Assembly: GCF_003003175.1 (NCBI RefSeq)
Contig: NZ_PVTY01000007.1
Coordinates: forward strand, 62,001-126,000
Source of the DNA: Nesterenkonia sandarakina
GTDB taxonomy: Bacteria > Actinomycetota > Actinomycetes > Actinomycetales > Micrococcaceae
DNA: 64,000 bases
Direction: 5' to 3'
Below, piece after piece: positions 37,708 through 45,430 of the stretch. A program made the position numbers and the translations under genes. Position 1 is the first letter of the stretch. Each line of letters begins with the position of its first letter. Under the pieces are notes generated by a model that had not been told where the DNA came from, did no database searches, and worked only from the letters and a program-made list of their open reading frames with translations.

Positions 37708-39609
37708 CTACTTCTTCCCAGCCTTCTCCTTGCCGGCGTCCTCGTCTGAGGACAGCGCGGCGATGAACGCCTCCTGCGGGACTTCCACGGTGCCGACCAT
37801 CTTCATCCGCTTCTTGCCCTCCTTCTGCTTCTCCAGCAGCTTGCGCTTACGGCTGATGTCGCCGCCGTAGCACTTCGAGAGCACGTCCTTGCGGATCGCG
37901 CGGATGTTCTCGCGGGCGATGATCCGGGAGCCGATCGCGGCCTGGATCGGCACCTCGAACTGTTGACGCGGGATGAGCTCCTTGAGCCGGGAGGCCATCT
38001 TGACGCCGTAGGCATAGGCGGAGTCGCGGTGGGTGATCGCGGAGAACGCGTCGACCTGGTCACCCTGGAGCAGGATGTCGACCTTGACGAGATCCGCGGC
38101 CTGCTGGCCGGTGCCCTGCCAGTTCAGCGAGGCGTAGCCCTTGGTCCGGGACTTCAGCTGGTCGAAGAAGTCGAAGACGATCTCGGCCAGCGGCATCTTG
38201 TAGCGGATCTCGACGCGCTCGGCGGAGAGGTAGTCCATGCCTTCCATGGTGCCGCGCCGGGACTGGCAGAGCTCCATGACCGGGCCGATGAACTCCGCCG
38301 GAACGATGACGGTGGCGTCCACGATCGGCTCGCGGATCTCGGTGACCTTGCCCTCCGGGAACTCCGAGGGGTTGGTCACGCGGTGGACCTCGCCGTCCTC
38401 GGCAGTGACCTCGTAGACCACGTTGGGGGCGGTGGAGATCAGGTCGAGGTTGTACTCGGTCTCCAGCCGTTCGCGGGTGATCTCCAGGTGGAGCAGACCC
38501 AGGAAGCCCACGCGGAAGCCGAAGCCCAGCGCGGTGGAGGTCTCGGGCTCGAAGTTCAGTGCGGCGTCGTTGAGCTGGAGCTTCTCCAGGGCCTCGCGCA
38601 GCACCGGGAAGTCAGAGCCGTCGAGCGGGAAGAGTCCGGAGAAGACCATCGGGGAAGGATCGTCATAGCCGCCGATGATCTCCTCGGCGGGCCGGTTCTG
38701 CGAGGTGACGGTGTCGCCGACCTTGGAGAGCCGGACGTCCTTCACCCCGGTGATCAGGTAGCCGACCTCGCCGACGCCGAGCCCCTTGGTGCGCTCGGGC
38801 TCCGGTGAGGAGACGCCGATCTCAAGCAGCTCGTGGGTGGCCCCGGTGGACATCATCTTGATCTTCTCGCGGTGTCCGAGCTTGCCGTCGACCACGCGGA
38901 CGAAGGTGACCACGCCGCGATAGGTGTCATAGACGGAGTCGAAGATCATCGCGCGGGCCGGGGCGTCGGCGTCGCCCTCGGGGGCGGGGATCTCCGCGAC
39001 GATCTTGTCCAGCAGCTCCGCCACGCCGTCGCCGGTCTTGCCGGAGACGCGCAGCACGTCCTCGGGCTCGCAGCCGATCAGGTAGGCGATCTCCTCGGCA
39101 TACTTCTCCGGCTGGGCCGAGGGCAGGTCGATCTTGTTCAGCACCGGGATGATCTTGAGGTCGTGCTCCATGGCCAGGTACAGGTTGGCCAGGGTCTGCG
39201 CCTCGATGCCCTGGGCGGCGTCGACCAGGAGCAGGGCGCCTTCGCAGGCGGCCAGGGAGCGGGAGACCTCGTAGGAGAAGTCGACGTGGCCGGGGGTGTC
39301 GATCATGTGGAAGGCGTAGGTCTGCCCGTCGAGCTCCCAGGGCATGCGCACGGCCTGGGACTTGATGGTGATGCCGCGGTCGCGCTCGATGGCCATCCGG
39401 TCCAGATACTGGGCCTTCATGTCGCGGGCCTGGACCACCCCGGTCAGCTGCAGCATCCGGTCGGCCAGCGTGGACTTGCCGTGGTCGATGTGCGCGATGA
39501 TGCAGAAGTTCCGGATGACACTGGGGTCAGTGGCGGCGGGCACCTGCGAGCTGCTGGCCTTCGGTGACACGATGGTGGGGATCCTTTGCTTCGTCGAGAC
39601 GCCGGGCAT
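37708..39609 (-). CDS. lepA: Elongation factor 4
   Basis: Ribosome-associated GTPase LepA/EF4. 633 residues: G1 [10 protein letters not shown]2 region [11 protein letters not shown]3 DTPGHVDF, G4 NKID, then EF-G-like domains and the LepA-specific C-terminal domain with [25 protein letters not shown] 25-residue N-terminal extension precedes the usual start. It pairs with hemW downstream; rpsT and holA lie upstream on the same strand in the conserved order holA-rpsT-lepA-hemW. Confidence 0.96.
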   Translation of the reverse strand: MPGVSTKQRIPTIVSPKASSSQVPAATDPSVIRNFCIIAHIDHGKSTLADRMLQLTGVVQARDMKAQYLDRMAIERDRGITIKSQAVRMPWELDGQTYAFHMIDTPGHVDFSYEVSRSLAACEGALLLVDAAQGIEAQTLANLYLAMEHDLKIIPVLNKIDLPSAQPEKYAEEIAYLIGCEPEDVLRVSGKTGDGVAELLDKIVAEIPAPEGDADAPARAMIFDSVYDTYRGVVTFVRVVDGKLGHREKIKMMSTGATHELLEIGVSSPEPERTKGLGVGEVGYLITGVKDVRLSKVGDTVTSQNRPAEEIIGGYDDPSPMVFSGLFPLDGSDFPVLREALEKLQLNDAALNFEPETSTALGFGFRVGFLGLLHLEITRERLETEYNLDLISTAPNVVYEVTAEDGEVHRVTNPSEFPEGKVTEIREPIVDATVIVPAEFIGPVMELCQSRRGTMEGMDYLSAERVEIRYKMPLAEIVFDFFDQLKSRTKGYASLNWQGTGQQAADLVKVDILLQGDQVDAFSAITHRDSAYAYGVKMASRLKELIPRQQFEVPIQAAIGSRIIARENIRAIRKDVLSKCYGGDISRKRKLLEKQKEGKKRMKMVGTVEVPQEAFIAALSSDEDAGKEKAGKK

Positions 39610-39638
39610 TGTGCTGCACCTGGCTCTTCATTCTTTCA

Positions 39639-39700
39639 TGGCTGCGGGTTCATGACTGTTGTGGCATGGTCGCGGTGCCGTGGCTGCGGGTCCATGACTG
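39639..39700 (+). repeat. 20-base direct repeat upstream of lepA
   Basis: TGGCTGCGGGTTCATGACTG at 39639-39658 recurs with one change at 39681-39700, a period of 42 bases, in the leader of lepA. Confidence 0.75.
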
Positions 39701-39724
39701 CGCCGCAGTCTCTGGTCCTACGCG

Positions 39725-39757
39725 AACGGGGCCCCGCGCAGCGCGCAGGGCCCCGTT
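39725..39757 (-). terminator. Terminator of rpsT
   Basis: Perfect arms AACGGGGCCC (39725-39734) and GGGCCCCGTT (39748-39757), with further GC-rich sequence between. It lies 39 bases downstream of the rpsT stop on the minus strand. Confidence 0.8.
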
Positions 39758-39796
39758 GCTCGCTCAGGTCTGAGCGGACGTTCTAGAGAGTCAAGC

Positions 39797-40057
39797 TCAC
39801 AGAGCGTTGACGGTGGCGGCCAGACCGGACTTGCGGTTGGCGGCGTTGTTCTTGTGCAGAACACCCTTGGAGACGGCCTTGTCCAGCTTGCGAGCTGCCT
39901 CGCGGTTGGCTGCGATCGCCGCATCCTTATCACCGGCGGCGACTGCGTTGCGCACCTTCTTGATGGCGGTCCGCAGCTGGGACTTGACGCCCTGGTTGCG
40001 CTGGCGCGCCTTCTCGTTGGTGAGAATGCGCTTCTTCTGAGACTTGATGTTTGCCAC
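39797..40057 (-). CDS. rpsT: 30S ribosomal protein S20
   Basis: Primary binding protein of 16S rRNA. 86 residues, starting [21 protein letters not shown] and ending with the helical, Lys/Arg-rich pattern [15 protein letters not shown]. Full length. Its own promoter and leader lie in the 262-base gap to holA, and it ends at a strong hairpin. Confidence 0.97.
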   Translation of the reverse strand: MANIKSQKKRILTNEKARQRNQGVKSQLRTAIKKVRNAVAAGDKDAAIAANREAARKLDKAVSKGVLHKNNAANRKSGLAATVNAL

Positions 40058-40319
40058 GAGTTGTCTTTCTGTCTGAGGTCACTGGTCGTGAGGATACGTC
40101 CCTGTCGGCCGGCAGCAGACAAACTTCAGTGGCGTGGGGTTGCCATAGCGATTGCGCAGCCCATTGAGGTAGAGGGCCCAGGACTGCGCGAGACTTGCTG
40201 CCGCAGGGTTTTGGGGCTCTTTCGAACCCCAGACACTGCCTATAGACGATAGCAGAGAAGCCGCTCTCCAGCCACCGAGCAGCCCCGTGTCCGGGCCCGA
40301 AGGCGAGGCGGCAGTCCGC
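40058..40319 (-). promoter_or_regulatory. rpsT leader/upstream region
   Basis: 262 bases without a gene. On the minus strand an inverted repeat GCGCAG (40189-40184) with CTGCGC (40159-40154) forms a GC-rich stem-loop about 100 bases before the rpsT start, and GGGGTTC/GAGCCCC at 40210-40227 forms a second. These could be leader structures for S20 autoregulation, an inference. No -35/-10 pair is convincing. Confidence 0.4.
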
Positions 40320-41366
40320 TCAGCGGCCCACTGAGGAGGCGATGGCCGTGATGGCTCGTTCCACGGCGTATTCCGGGGTCCGTGAGGCGCCCTTGGCCTC
40401 GGCGTCGGCCCGGGCGATCGCCTCGATGGCCTCGGCCGCGCGCAGCGGATGCCAGCGCCGGGCGGTCTCGGCCACCTGCTGCAGCTGCCAGGGCGGCGCT
40501 CCCAGGGTGGCGGCCAGCGCGGCGGGGCTCCCCCGGTGATCCACCAGGGCGGCGATGTGCCGTCCCTTGCGGGCCAGTGCGGCGGTCACCGCGATCGGTG
40601 AGACCCCGGTGGCCATGGCGTGGCGGTAGAGCCGGGTGGCGGCCTCACGTCGGCCCTCGAAGGCGGCGTCGGCGACCTTGAACGCCGTGGCCTCGACCCG
40701 GCCGCCGTGATACCGGTCCACGTGCTCCTCGGTGATGTCCCCGGCGACGTCGGCCATCAGCTGCTGGCAGGCCCCGCCCAGGTCCGAGAGCGTGGATCCC
40801 GCGGCCGCCACCAGCGCGCGGGCGCCGTCGGCGTGGATCTCGCGCCCCGCGGCGCGGAACTCTCGGCGCACGAAGTCGAGCTTCTCGTTGTCGTTGCGCG
40901 CCCCGGCACAGTCGACGACGACGGCGCGCTTGGCCAGCACGTCCAGCAGCTTCTTGCCGCGGTTGCCGCTGCTGTGCCGCAGCACCAGGGTCACGTCCTC
41001 GGGCTTCTCCTCCAGATACGCCAGGGCGTCGGTGAGGAAGGTGTCGTTCATCGCGGCCAGGTCCTCGGCCAGCACCAGGCGCGCCTCGCCGAAGAGCGAG
41101 GGCGAGGTGACGGTGAACAGCTCCCCCGGTGCCGCGGCGGAGACGTCGAGCCGGGTGAACTCCAGGTCCGGGTGCTCGGCGCGCAGCGCCTGCTTGATCC
41201 GGTCCAGCGCGCGGCTGGCGAGGTAGTCCTCGTTGCCCTTGAGCAGGATCAGCGGCGCCGGCTCCACGCTGCGGAAGTCCAGGCCGTCGGCCTTCTTCGC
41301 GCCGCGGCCGGCGCTGCCGCCGCGCTGTGTGCCGGTCCGCGAGGATCCGGTCCGCTGAGAAGCCAT
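40320..41366 (-). CDS. holA: DNA polymerase III delta subunit
   Basis: Clamp-loader subunit that opens the beta clamp. 348 residues. After a 30-residue Arg/Gly/Ser-rich tail comes PLILLKGNEDYLASRALDRI, then TSPSLFGEARLVLAEDL and DVTLVLRHSSGNRGKKLLDVLAKRA, typical of HolA, and the C-terminal helical domain (ALARKGRHIAALVDHRG). The ATG at 41366 is chosen because TAGGAT lies seven bases upstream; an ATG three codons earlier overlaps that element. Confidence 0.92.
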   Translation of the reverse strand: MASQRTGSSRTGTQRGGSAGRGAKKADGLDFRSVEPAPLILLKGNEDYLASRALDRIKQALRAEHPDLEFTRLDVSAAAPGELFTVTSPSLFGEARLVLAEDLAAMNDTFLTDALAYLEEKPEDVTLVLRHSSGNRGKKLLDVLAKRAVVVDCAGARNDNEKLDFVRREFRAAGREIHADGARALVAAAGSTLSDLGGACQQLMADVAGDITEEHVDRYHGGRVEATAFKVADAAFEGRREAATRLYRHAMATGVSPIAVTAALARKGRHIAALVDHRGSPAALAATLGAPPWQLQQVAETARRWHPLRAAEAIEAIARADAEAKGASRTPEYAVERAITAIASSVGR

Positions 41367-41373
41367 GGGGCTC

Positions 41374-41379
41374 ATCCTA
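41374..41379 (-). promoter_or_regulatory. -10 element for holA
   Basis: TAGGAT on the minus strand, seven bases (GAGCCCC) before the ATG at 41366. Same hexamer and spacing as pyrD and the alpha/beta hydrolase gene. Confidence 0.55.
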
Positions 41380-41488
41380 ACGGTCCGGACCCCACGCGGG
41401 ACCGGCGGTGGAGCGGCCGGCGGTGAAGTGTCGGCTCAGCAGCCGGACCACGACCGCGCATCTGCGACCTCGCATACAGGTCAGCACG

Positions 41489-41530
41489 GTCGCGTCAGTG
41501 CAGTCGCGTCAGGGCAGTCGCGTCAGGGCA
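41489..41530 (+). repeat. Three 14-base tandem repeats spanning the maoC stop codon
   Basis: GTCGCGTCAGGGCA three times in register (41489-41502 with one change, 41503-41516, 41517-41530). The last unit contains the stop codon of the MaoC-like gene (TCA at 41523-41525, read as TGA). Confidence 0.85.
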
Positions 41531-42569
41531 GCTGCAGCTCGGCGCTGAAATGCCGCCGGGCCTTGCGCGGGTTCCATCCGGTGAACCGCACCGTCTTGGG
41601 TCCCTGCGGCTCTGCGGCGAAGGCCACGGTGCCGGGCAGGGTCACCGGAGCCTCGAAGCGGATCGACCAGCGGTGGCCGGCACCTTCGGGCTCACGGCCC
41701 TCGAGCATCCGCCCCGCGGAGTACATCCCGTGCACGATCGCTGCCGGCATCCCCAGCGCCTTGGCGGCCAGCTGCGAGACGTGGATCGGGTTGTAGTCGC
41801 CCGAGACCGCGGCATAGGCCCGGCCCGCATCCGAGCCGAGCCGCCAGGACGCGGTCTTGACCGGAGGCACGAAGGACTTGGGATCCTCCGACCGGGTCAC
41901 GGCGGTGGATCCGGTCTCTTCAGCCCCTGATGCCGTGGAGACCTCCGTGGAGACCTCCGTGCCGAGCTGGGCACCCTTGCTGAGGTAGGTCGAGACCGAG
42001 CGCCAGAGCACCGAGGTCTCGGCCGAGCCACCGGCTCCGACCGCAGCGGCGGCCTTCGGATCTGCCCCCTGCTCGAGGACGGTGACCGTGATGTCCACCT
42101 GAGTGCCTCGGCGATGCGGACGCAGGTTCCCGGCGCTGACCAGGATCTGGACCGGCTGACCCACCCGCACCGGGCGCAGATGCTCGACCTCGTTGGCCAC
42201 GTGCACCAGCCCGATCAGCGGCAGCGGGAACTCGTCGTCGCTCATCAGGGCCATCTGCACCGGGAACCCGATGATGTGGACCAGCACCGAGGGCAGCGCG
42301 GCCCGGTGGACGCCGTCGAAGGATTCACCGCCGAAGAGCCGACGGTAGCTCTCGGCCTCCTCCAGGCTGACCCCTGGGTGCTGGGCCAGCACGGTCCTGT
42401 CGGGCAGGGTGCGTGGACCGGAGCCGGGACGCAGCTTCGAGCGCGCGGCGCCGAGTGCGGCGCAGCCGTAGAGGCTGCTCAGCGAGGGCATCTCGATCTC
42501 GGTGATCGTGGATCCGGTGTGACGAGATCCGGTGTCCTTAGATCCAGTGCTTCTAGATTCGGGGCTCAT
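41523..42569 (-). CDS. MaoC-like enoyl-CoA/3-hydroxyacyl thioester hydratase
   Basis: Likely hydrates enoyl thioesters or dehydrates (3R)-hydroxyacyl thioesters. 348 residues in a double hot-dog arrangement; the C-terminal half has the hydratase-2 motif SGDYNPIHVSQLAAKALGMP with catalytic Asp and His, and IVHGMYSAG. The first 26 residues are a five-residue repeat (SKDTGSRHTGS) encoded by the 15-base array, so the ancestral start may be the Met at residue 27. Gene order with the FabG4- and FadA2-like genes matches M. tuberculosis Rv0241c-Rv0243. Confidence 0.85.
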   Translation of the reverse strand: MSPESRSTGSKDTGSRHTGSTITEIEMPSLSSLYGCAALGAARSKLRPGSGPRTLPDRTVLAQHPGVSLEEAESYRRLFGGESFDGVHRAALPSVLVHIIGFPVQMALMSDDEFPLPLIGLVHVANEVEHLRPVRVGQPVQILVSAGNLRPHRRGTQVDITVTVLEQGADPKAAAAVGAGGSAETSVLWRSVSTYLSKGAQLGTEVSTEVSTASGAEETGSTAVTRSEDPKSFVPPVKTASWRLGSDAGRAYAAVSGDYNPIHVSQLAAKALGMPAAIVHGMYSAGRMLEGREPEGAGHRWSIRFEAPVTLPGTVAFAAEPQGPKTVRFTGWNPRKARRHFSAELQLP

Positions 42570-42570
42570 G
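42511..42570 (+). repeat. 15-base tandem repeat across the fabG/maoC junction
   Basis: Four units in register: GATCCGGTGTGACGA (42511), GATCCGGTGTCCTTA (42526), GATCCAGTGCTTCTA (42541), GATTCGGGGCTCATG (42556), running into GATCAGGCC at the fabG stop. The array forms the first 20 codons of the MaoC gene. Confidence 0.85.
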
Positions 42571-42572
42571 GA

Positions 42573-43934
42573 TCAGGCCCCCACGAGGTTCTGTCCGCAG
42601 ACCCGCAGGGTCAGCCCCGAGGTGCCGCCGGCCTGGGGCGAGGCCAGGAAGGCGATGGTCTCGGCCACGTCCACCGGCAGTCCGCCCTGGTTCAGCGAGT
42701 TCAGCCGACGCGCGACCTCGCGGGTGGCGAAGGGGATCTTCGCGGTCATCTCAGTCTCGATGAACCCCGGTGCCACGGCGTTGATCGTGCCGTGCCGGGC
42801 GGCCAGCTGGGCGGCGGTCGCCGAGACCATGCCCATCACGCCGGCCTTGGAGGCGGCGTAGTTGGTCTGCCCGCGGTTGCCGGCGATCCCGGAGGTCGAG
42901 GCCAGCGAGATGATCCGTGGGCCCATCGGGCCGCGGGAGTCGGCGTTGAACAGGTCCGAGGCCAGGAAGGCCCGGTTCATCCGCAGCTGTGACTCGATGT
43001 TCACCGCGATCACCGAGTTCCAGCGCGACTCGTCCATGTTGGCCAGCAGCTTGTCCCGGGTGATCCCGGCGTTGTGCACCACGATGTCGAGCCGTCCGTG
43101 GTGCTGCGCGGCGTGGGCGAGGATCCGCTCCCCGGCGTCGTCGGCGGTGATGTCCAGCTGCAGCGCGGTGCCGGAGACCTCGTTGGCGACCGCGGCGAGC
43201 TGCTCGCCCGCGGCGGGGATGTCGACCAGGATCAGCCGGGCGCCGTCGCGGTGCAGCACTCGCGCGATCGAGGCGCCGATCCCGCGGGCGGCGCCGGTGA
43301 CCACGGCGACCTGGCCCTGGAGCGGACGGTCCCAGTTCTCAGGGAGCGCCCCGGTGACGCTGTCCACCGAGATGAACTGGCCCGAGACGAAGGCCGACCG
43401 TCCGGAGAGCAGGAAGCGCAGCGCTCCGGCCACGCCGGGCGCGGAGGGGTCCAGGTCGTCGGCGAGCACGATGCCGTTGGCGGTGCCGCCGGCGCGCATC
43501 TCGTGGGCCGCCGAGCGGGTCAGGCCCTGGACGCCGCTGCGGGCGGCGCGCACGGCGGGATCTGAGGTGCCCTGCGGGTCCCGGGAGACGGTGATGAGCC
43601 GGCCCGAGGGCTTGAGCTGCTTGAGCAGCATCCCGATCTCCAGGACGGTGCTGCTCAGAGCGGCGGGGCTGGAGGCGGAGTCGAAGCAGGCGACGACGCC
43701 GGCCACCTTCTCCTTGGGGCCGACGTGCCGGCGCACATCGAGGTTCCAGCTGAGCAGCCGATCCGCGAGCGCCGAGGCGGCCTCGGAGCTGCCCAGCACG
43801 ACGACCGGACCGTCGATCAGCGGACGGCCGGGCCGGTGGCGGCGCAGCTTCGCCGGCTGCGGGAGGCCGAGGCTCTTGGTCAGCGACCGGCCGAGGCCGG
43901 TGTTGGCGAATTCGGTGTAGAGGTCTTTAGCCAT
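42573..43934 (-). CDS. 3-Oxoacyl reductase, FabG4-like (two-domain SDR)
   Basis: NAD(P)H-dependent ketoacyl reductase of the high-molecular-weight FabG type. 453 residues, like M. tuberculosis FabG4 (454). Residues 1-200 are a degenerate flavodoxin-like Rossmann domain; the catalytic SDR domain follows with VVTGAARGIG (211-220), NAGIT, the serine in SLASTSGIAG and YAASKAG (Tyr-x3-Lys). Stop lies three bases before the MaoC start; eight bases separate it from the thiolase. Confidence 0.9.
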   Translation of the reverse strand: MAKDLYTEFANTGLGRSLTKSLGLPQPAKLRRHRPGRPLIDGPVVVLGSSEAASALADRLLSWNLDVRRHVGPKEKVAGVVACFDSASSPAALSSTVLEIGMLLKQLKPSGRLITVSRDPQGTSDPAVRAARSGVQGLTRSAAHEMRAGGTANGIVLADDLDPSAPGVAGALRFLLSGRSAFVSGQFISVDSVTGALPENWDRPLQGQVAVVTGAARGIGASIARVLHRDGARLILVDIPAAGEQLAAVANEVSGTALQLDITADDAGERILAHAAQHHGRLDIVVHNAGITRDKLLANMDESRWNSVIAVNIESQLRMNRAFLASDLFNADSRGPMGPRIISLASTSGIAGNRGQTNYAASKAGVMGMVSATAAQLAARHGTINAVAPGFIETEMTAKIPFATREVARRLNSLNQGGLPVDVAETIAFLASPQAGGTSGLTLRVCGQNLVGA

Positions 43935-43941
43935 GAAGCGG

Positions 43942-45234
43942 TCACCGTCCTTCGATGATCGCGGTGATGCCCTGGCCGCCGGCGGCGCAGACCGAGATGA
44001 AGCCGAGCTTGCCGGGCTTGCCGTGCAGCGCCTTCGCCAGCGAGGCGACGATCCGTCCGCCGGTGGCGGCGAAGGGGTGTCCGGCGGCGAGCGAGGAGCC
44101 GTTGACGTTGAGCCGGCTGCGGTCGATGGTGCCCAGCGCGGAGTCCAGCCCGAGCTTGTTCTTGCAGAACTCCTCGGACTCCCAGGCCTTGATCTGGGCC
44201 AGCACGGTGGAGGCGAAGGCCTCGTGGATCTCGATGTACTCGAAGTCCGAGAAGCTGAGGTTGTTGCGCTTGAGCATCCGCGCGGCGGCGTAGGCCGGGG
44301 CCATCAGCAGGCCCTCGGCGCCGTCGACGAAGTCCACTGCGCCTTCCTCGTAGTCGATGAAGTTCGCCAGCTTGGGCAGGTCATGCTGGTCCGCCCACTC
44401 CTCCGAGCCCAGCAGCACCGCGGAGGCGCCGTCGGTCAGTGCGGTGGAGTTCGCGGCGGTCATGGTGGCCTCGGCGCCGAGATCCTTGCCGAAGGCCGGG
44501 GAGAGCTTGCCCAGCTTCTCCAGGGTGGAGTCGGCGCGCATGTTGGTGTCGCGGCTGACGTTCTTGAACGGGGTGATCAGGTCGTCGAAGAAGCCGCGGT
44601 CGTAGGCGGCGGCGAGGTTCTTGTGGCTGGCCAGGGCGAGCTCGTCCTGCTCGGCCCGGGTGATGCCCCAGGCGTGGGCGGTGATCGCCATGTGCTCGCC
44701 CATGGACATGCCGGTGCGCGGCTCGTTGACGCCGGGGGCCTGCGGAGCCAGGTGGCCCGGGCGGATCTTGGCCAGCGCCTTGAGCCGCTGGCTCACCGTC
44801 TTGGCCCGGTTGGCCTCCATCAGGATCCCGCGGAGCTCATCGGTGACCACGATCGGGGCGTCGGAGATGGAGTCCACTCCCCCGGCGATGGCGGAGTCGA
44901 TCTGGCCCAGCTTGATCTTGTTCGCCATCGAGCCGATGGCCTCCATGCCGGTGGCGCACGCCATCTGCACGTCGAAGGCCGGCGTCTTGGGGTCCAGCGG
45001 GGTGCCCAGCACGGACTCCCGGGTGAGGTTGAAGTTCTTCGAGTGCTTCATGACGGCGCCGGCGGCGACGGTGCCGATCTGCTCGCCCTGCAGGCCGAAC
45101 CGGGCCACCAGGCCGTTCAGCGTGGAGGTGAGCATGTCCTGGTTGCCGGCGGTGGCGTAGGCGGTGTGTGCCCGGGCGAAGGGGATGCGGTTTCCGCCGA
45201 TGATGACGGCGTCGCGGATGGTCTGTGCACTCAT
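43942..45234 (-). CDS. Acetyl-CoA acetyltransferase (FadA2-like thiolase)
   Basis: Thiolase for the last step of beta-oxidation or its reverse. 430 residues with active-site Cys in MACATGMEAI, the His in AAGHPFAATGGRIV and the second Cys in CAAGGQG. Start ATG 45234 (MSAQTIRDAV) has AGGAG eight bases upstream; an in-frame start 11 codons earlier is less likely. First gene of the thiolase-reductase-hydratase unit and divergent from the acyl-CoA dehydrogenase gene, with a palindromic operator between. Confidence 0.92.
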   Translation of the reverse strand: MSAQTIRDAVIIGGNRIPFARAHTAYATAGNQDMLTSTLNGLVARFGLQGEQIGTVAAGAVMKHSKNFNLTRESVLGTPLDPKTPAFDVQMACATGMEAIGSMANKIKLGQIDSAIAGGVDSISDAPIVVTDELRGILMEANRAKTVSQRLKALAKIRPGHLAPQAPGVNEPRTGMSMGEHMAITAHAWGITRAEQDELALASHKNLAAAYDRGFFDDLITPFKNVSRDTNMRADSTLEKLGKLSPAFGKDLGAEATMTAANSTALTDGASAVLLGSEEWADQHDLPKLANFIDYEEGAVDFVDGAEGLLMAPAYAAARMLKRNNLSFSDFEYIEIHEAFASTVLAQIKAWESEEFCKNKLGLDSALGTIDRSRLNVNGSSLAAGHPFAATGGRIVASLAKALHGKPGKLGFISVCAAGGQGITAIIEGR

Positions 45235-45315
45235 GGAACTGACTCCTGGGTCGAGGGGTGCAGGCACCCGACGGGTCGCCCGCTGGTCAGCGGGTCCGGC
45301 AGGTCTTGCATTTGT

Positions 45316-45327
45316 TACTGGTCAGTA
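45316..45327. promoter_or_regulatory. Palindromic operator in the divergent fad promoter region
   Basis: TACTG-GT-CAGTA, perfect 5-base arms around two bases. It sits immediately downstream of the minus-strand -10 TATGAT (45332-45327) and between a TTGCAT (45306-45311) and TAGACT (45331-45336) on the plus strand, so a bound repressor would cover both promoters. The form suits a TetR-type regulator, which is not encoded in this window. Confidence 0.65.
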
Positions 45328-45336
45328 TCATAGACT
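45327..45336. promoter_or_regulatory. Divergent -10 elements of the fad genes
   Basis: Minus strand TATGAT (45332-45327), one mismatch from TATAAT, serves the thiolase operon. Plus strand TAGACT (45331-45336), with TTGCAT 19 bases upstream as -35, serves the acyl-CoA dehydrogenase gene. They overlap by two bases. Confidence 0.55.
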
Positions 45337-45430
45337 ATTTTGTGTGCAGGATCACTGATCACCCCGTACCGAGGAACCGGTGCAGATCACCCCGTGCGCC
45401 TGTCGCTCAACCACACTCTGAGGAGACCTC

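Noticed and set aside
40210-40228. TTCGAA within a GGGGCTC/GAACCCC stem, resembling a tRNA T-arm
   Set aside because: No acceptor stem, D-arm or anticodon arm fits around it on either strand; it is more likely a leader hairpin of rpsT.
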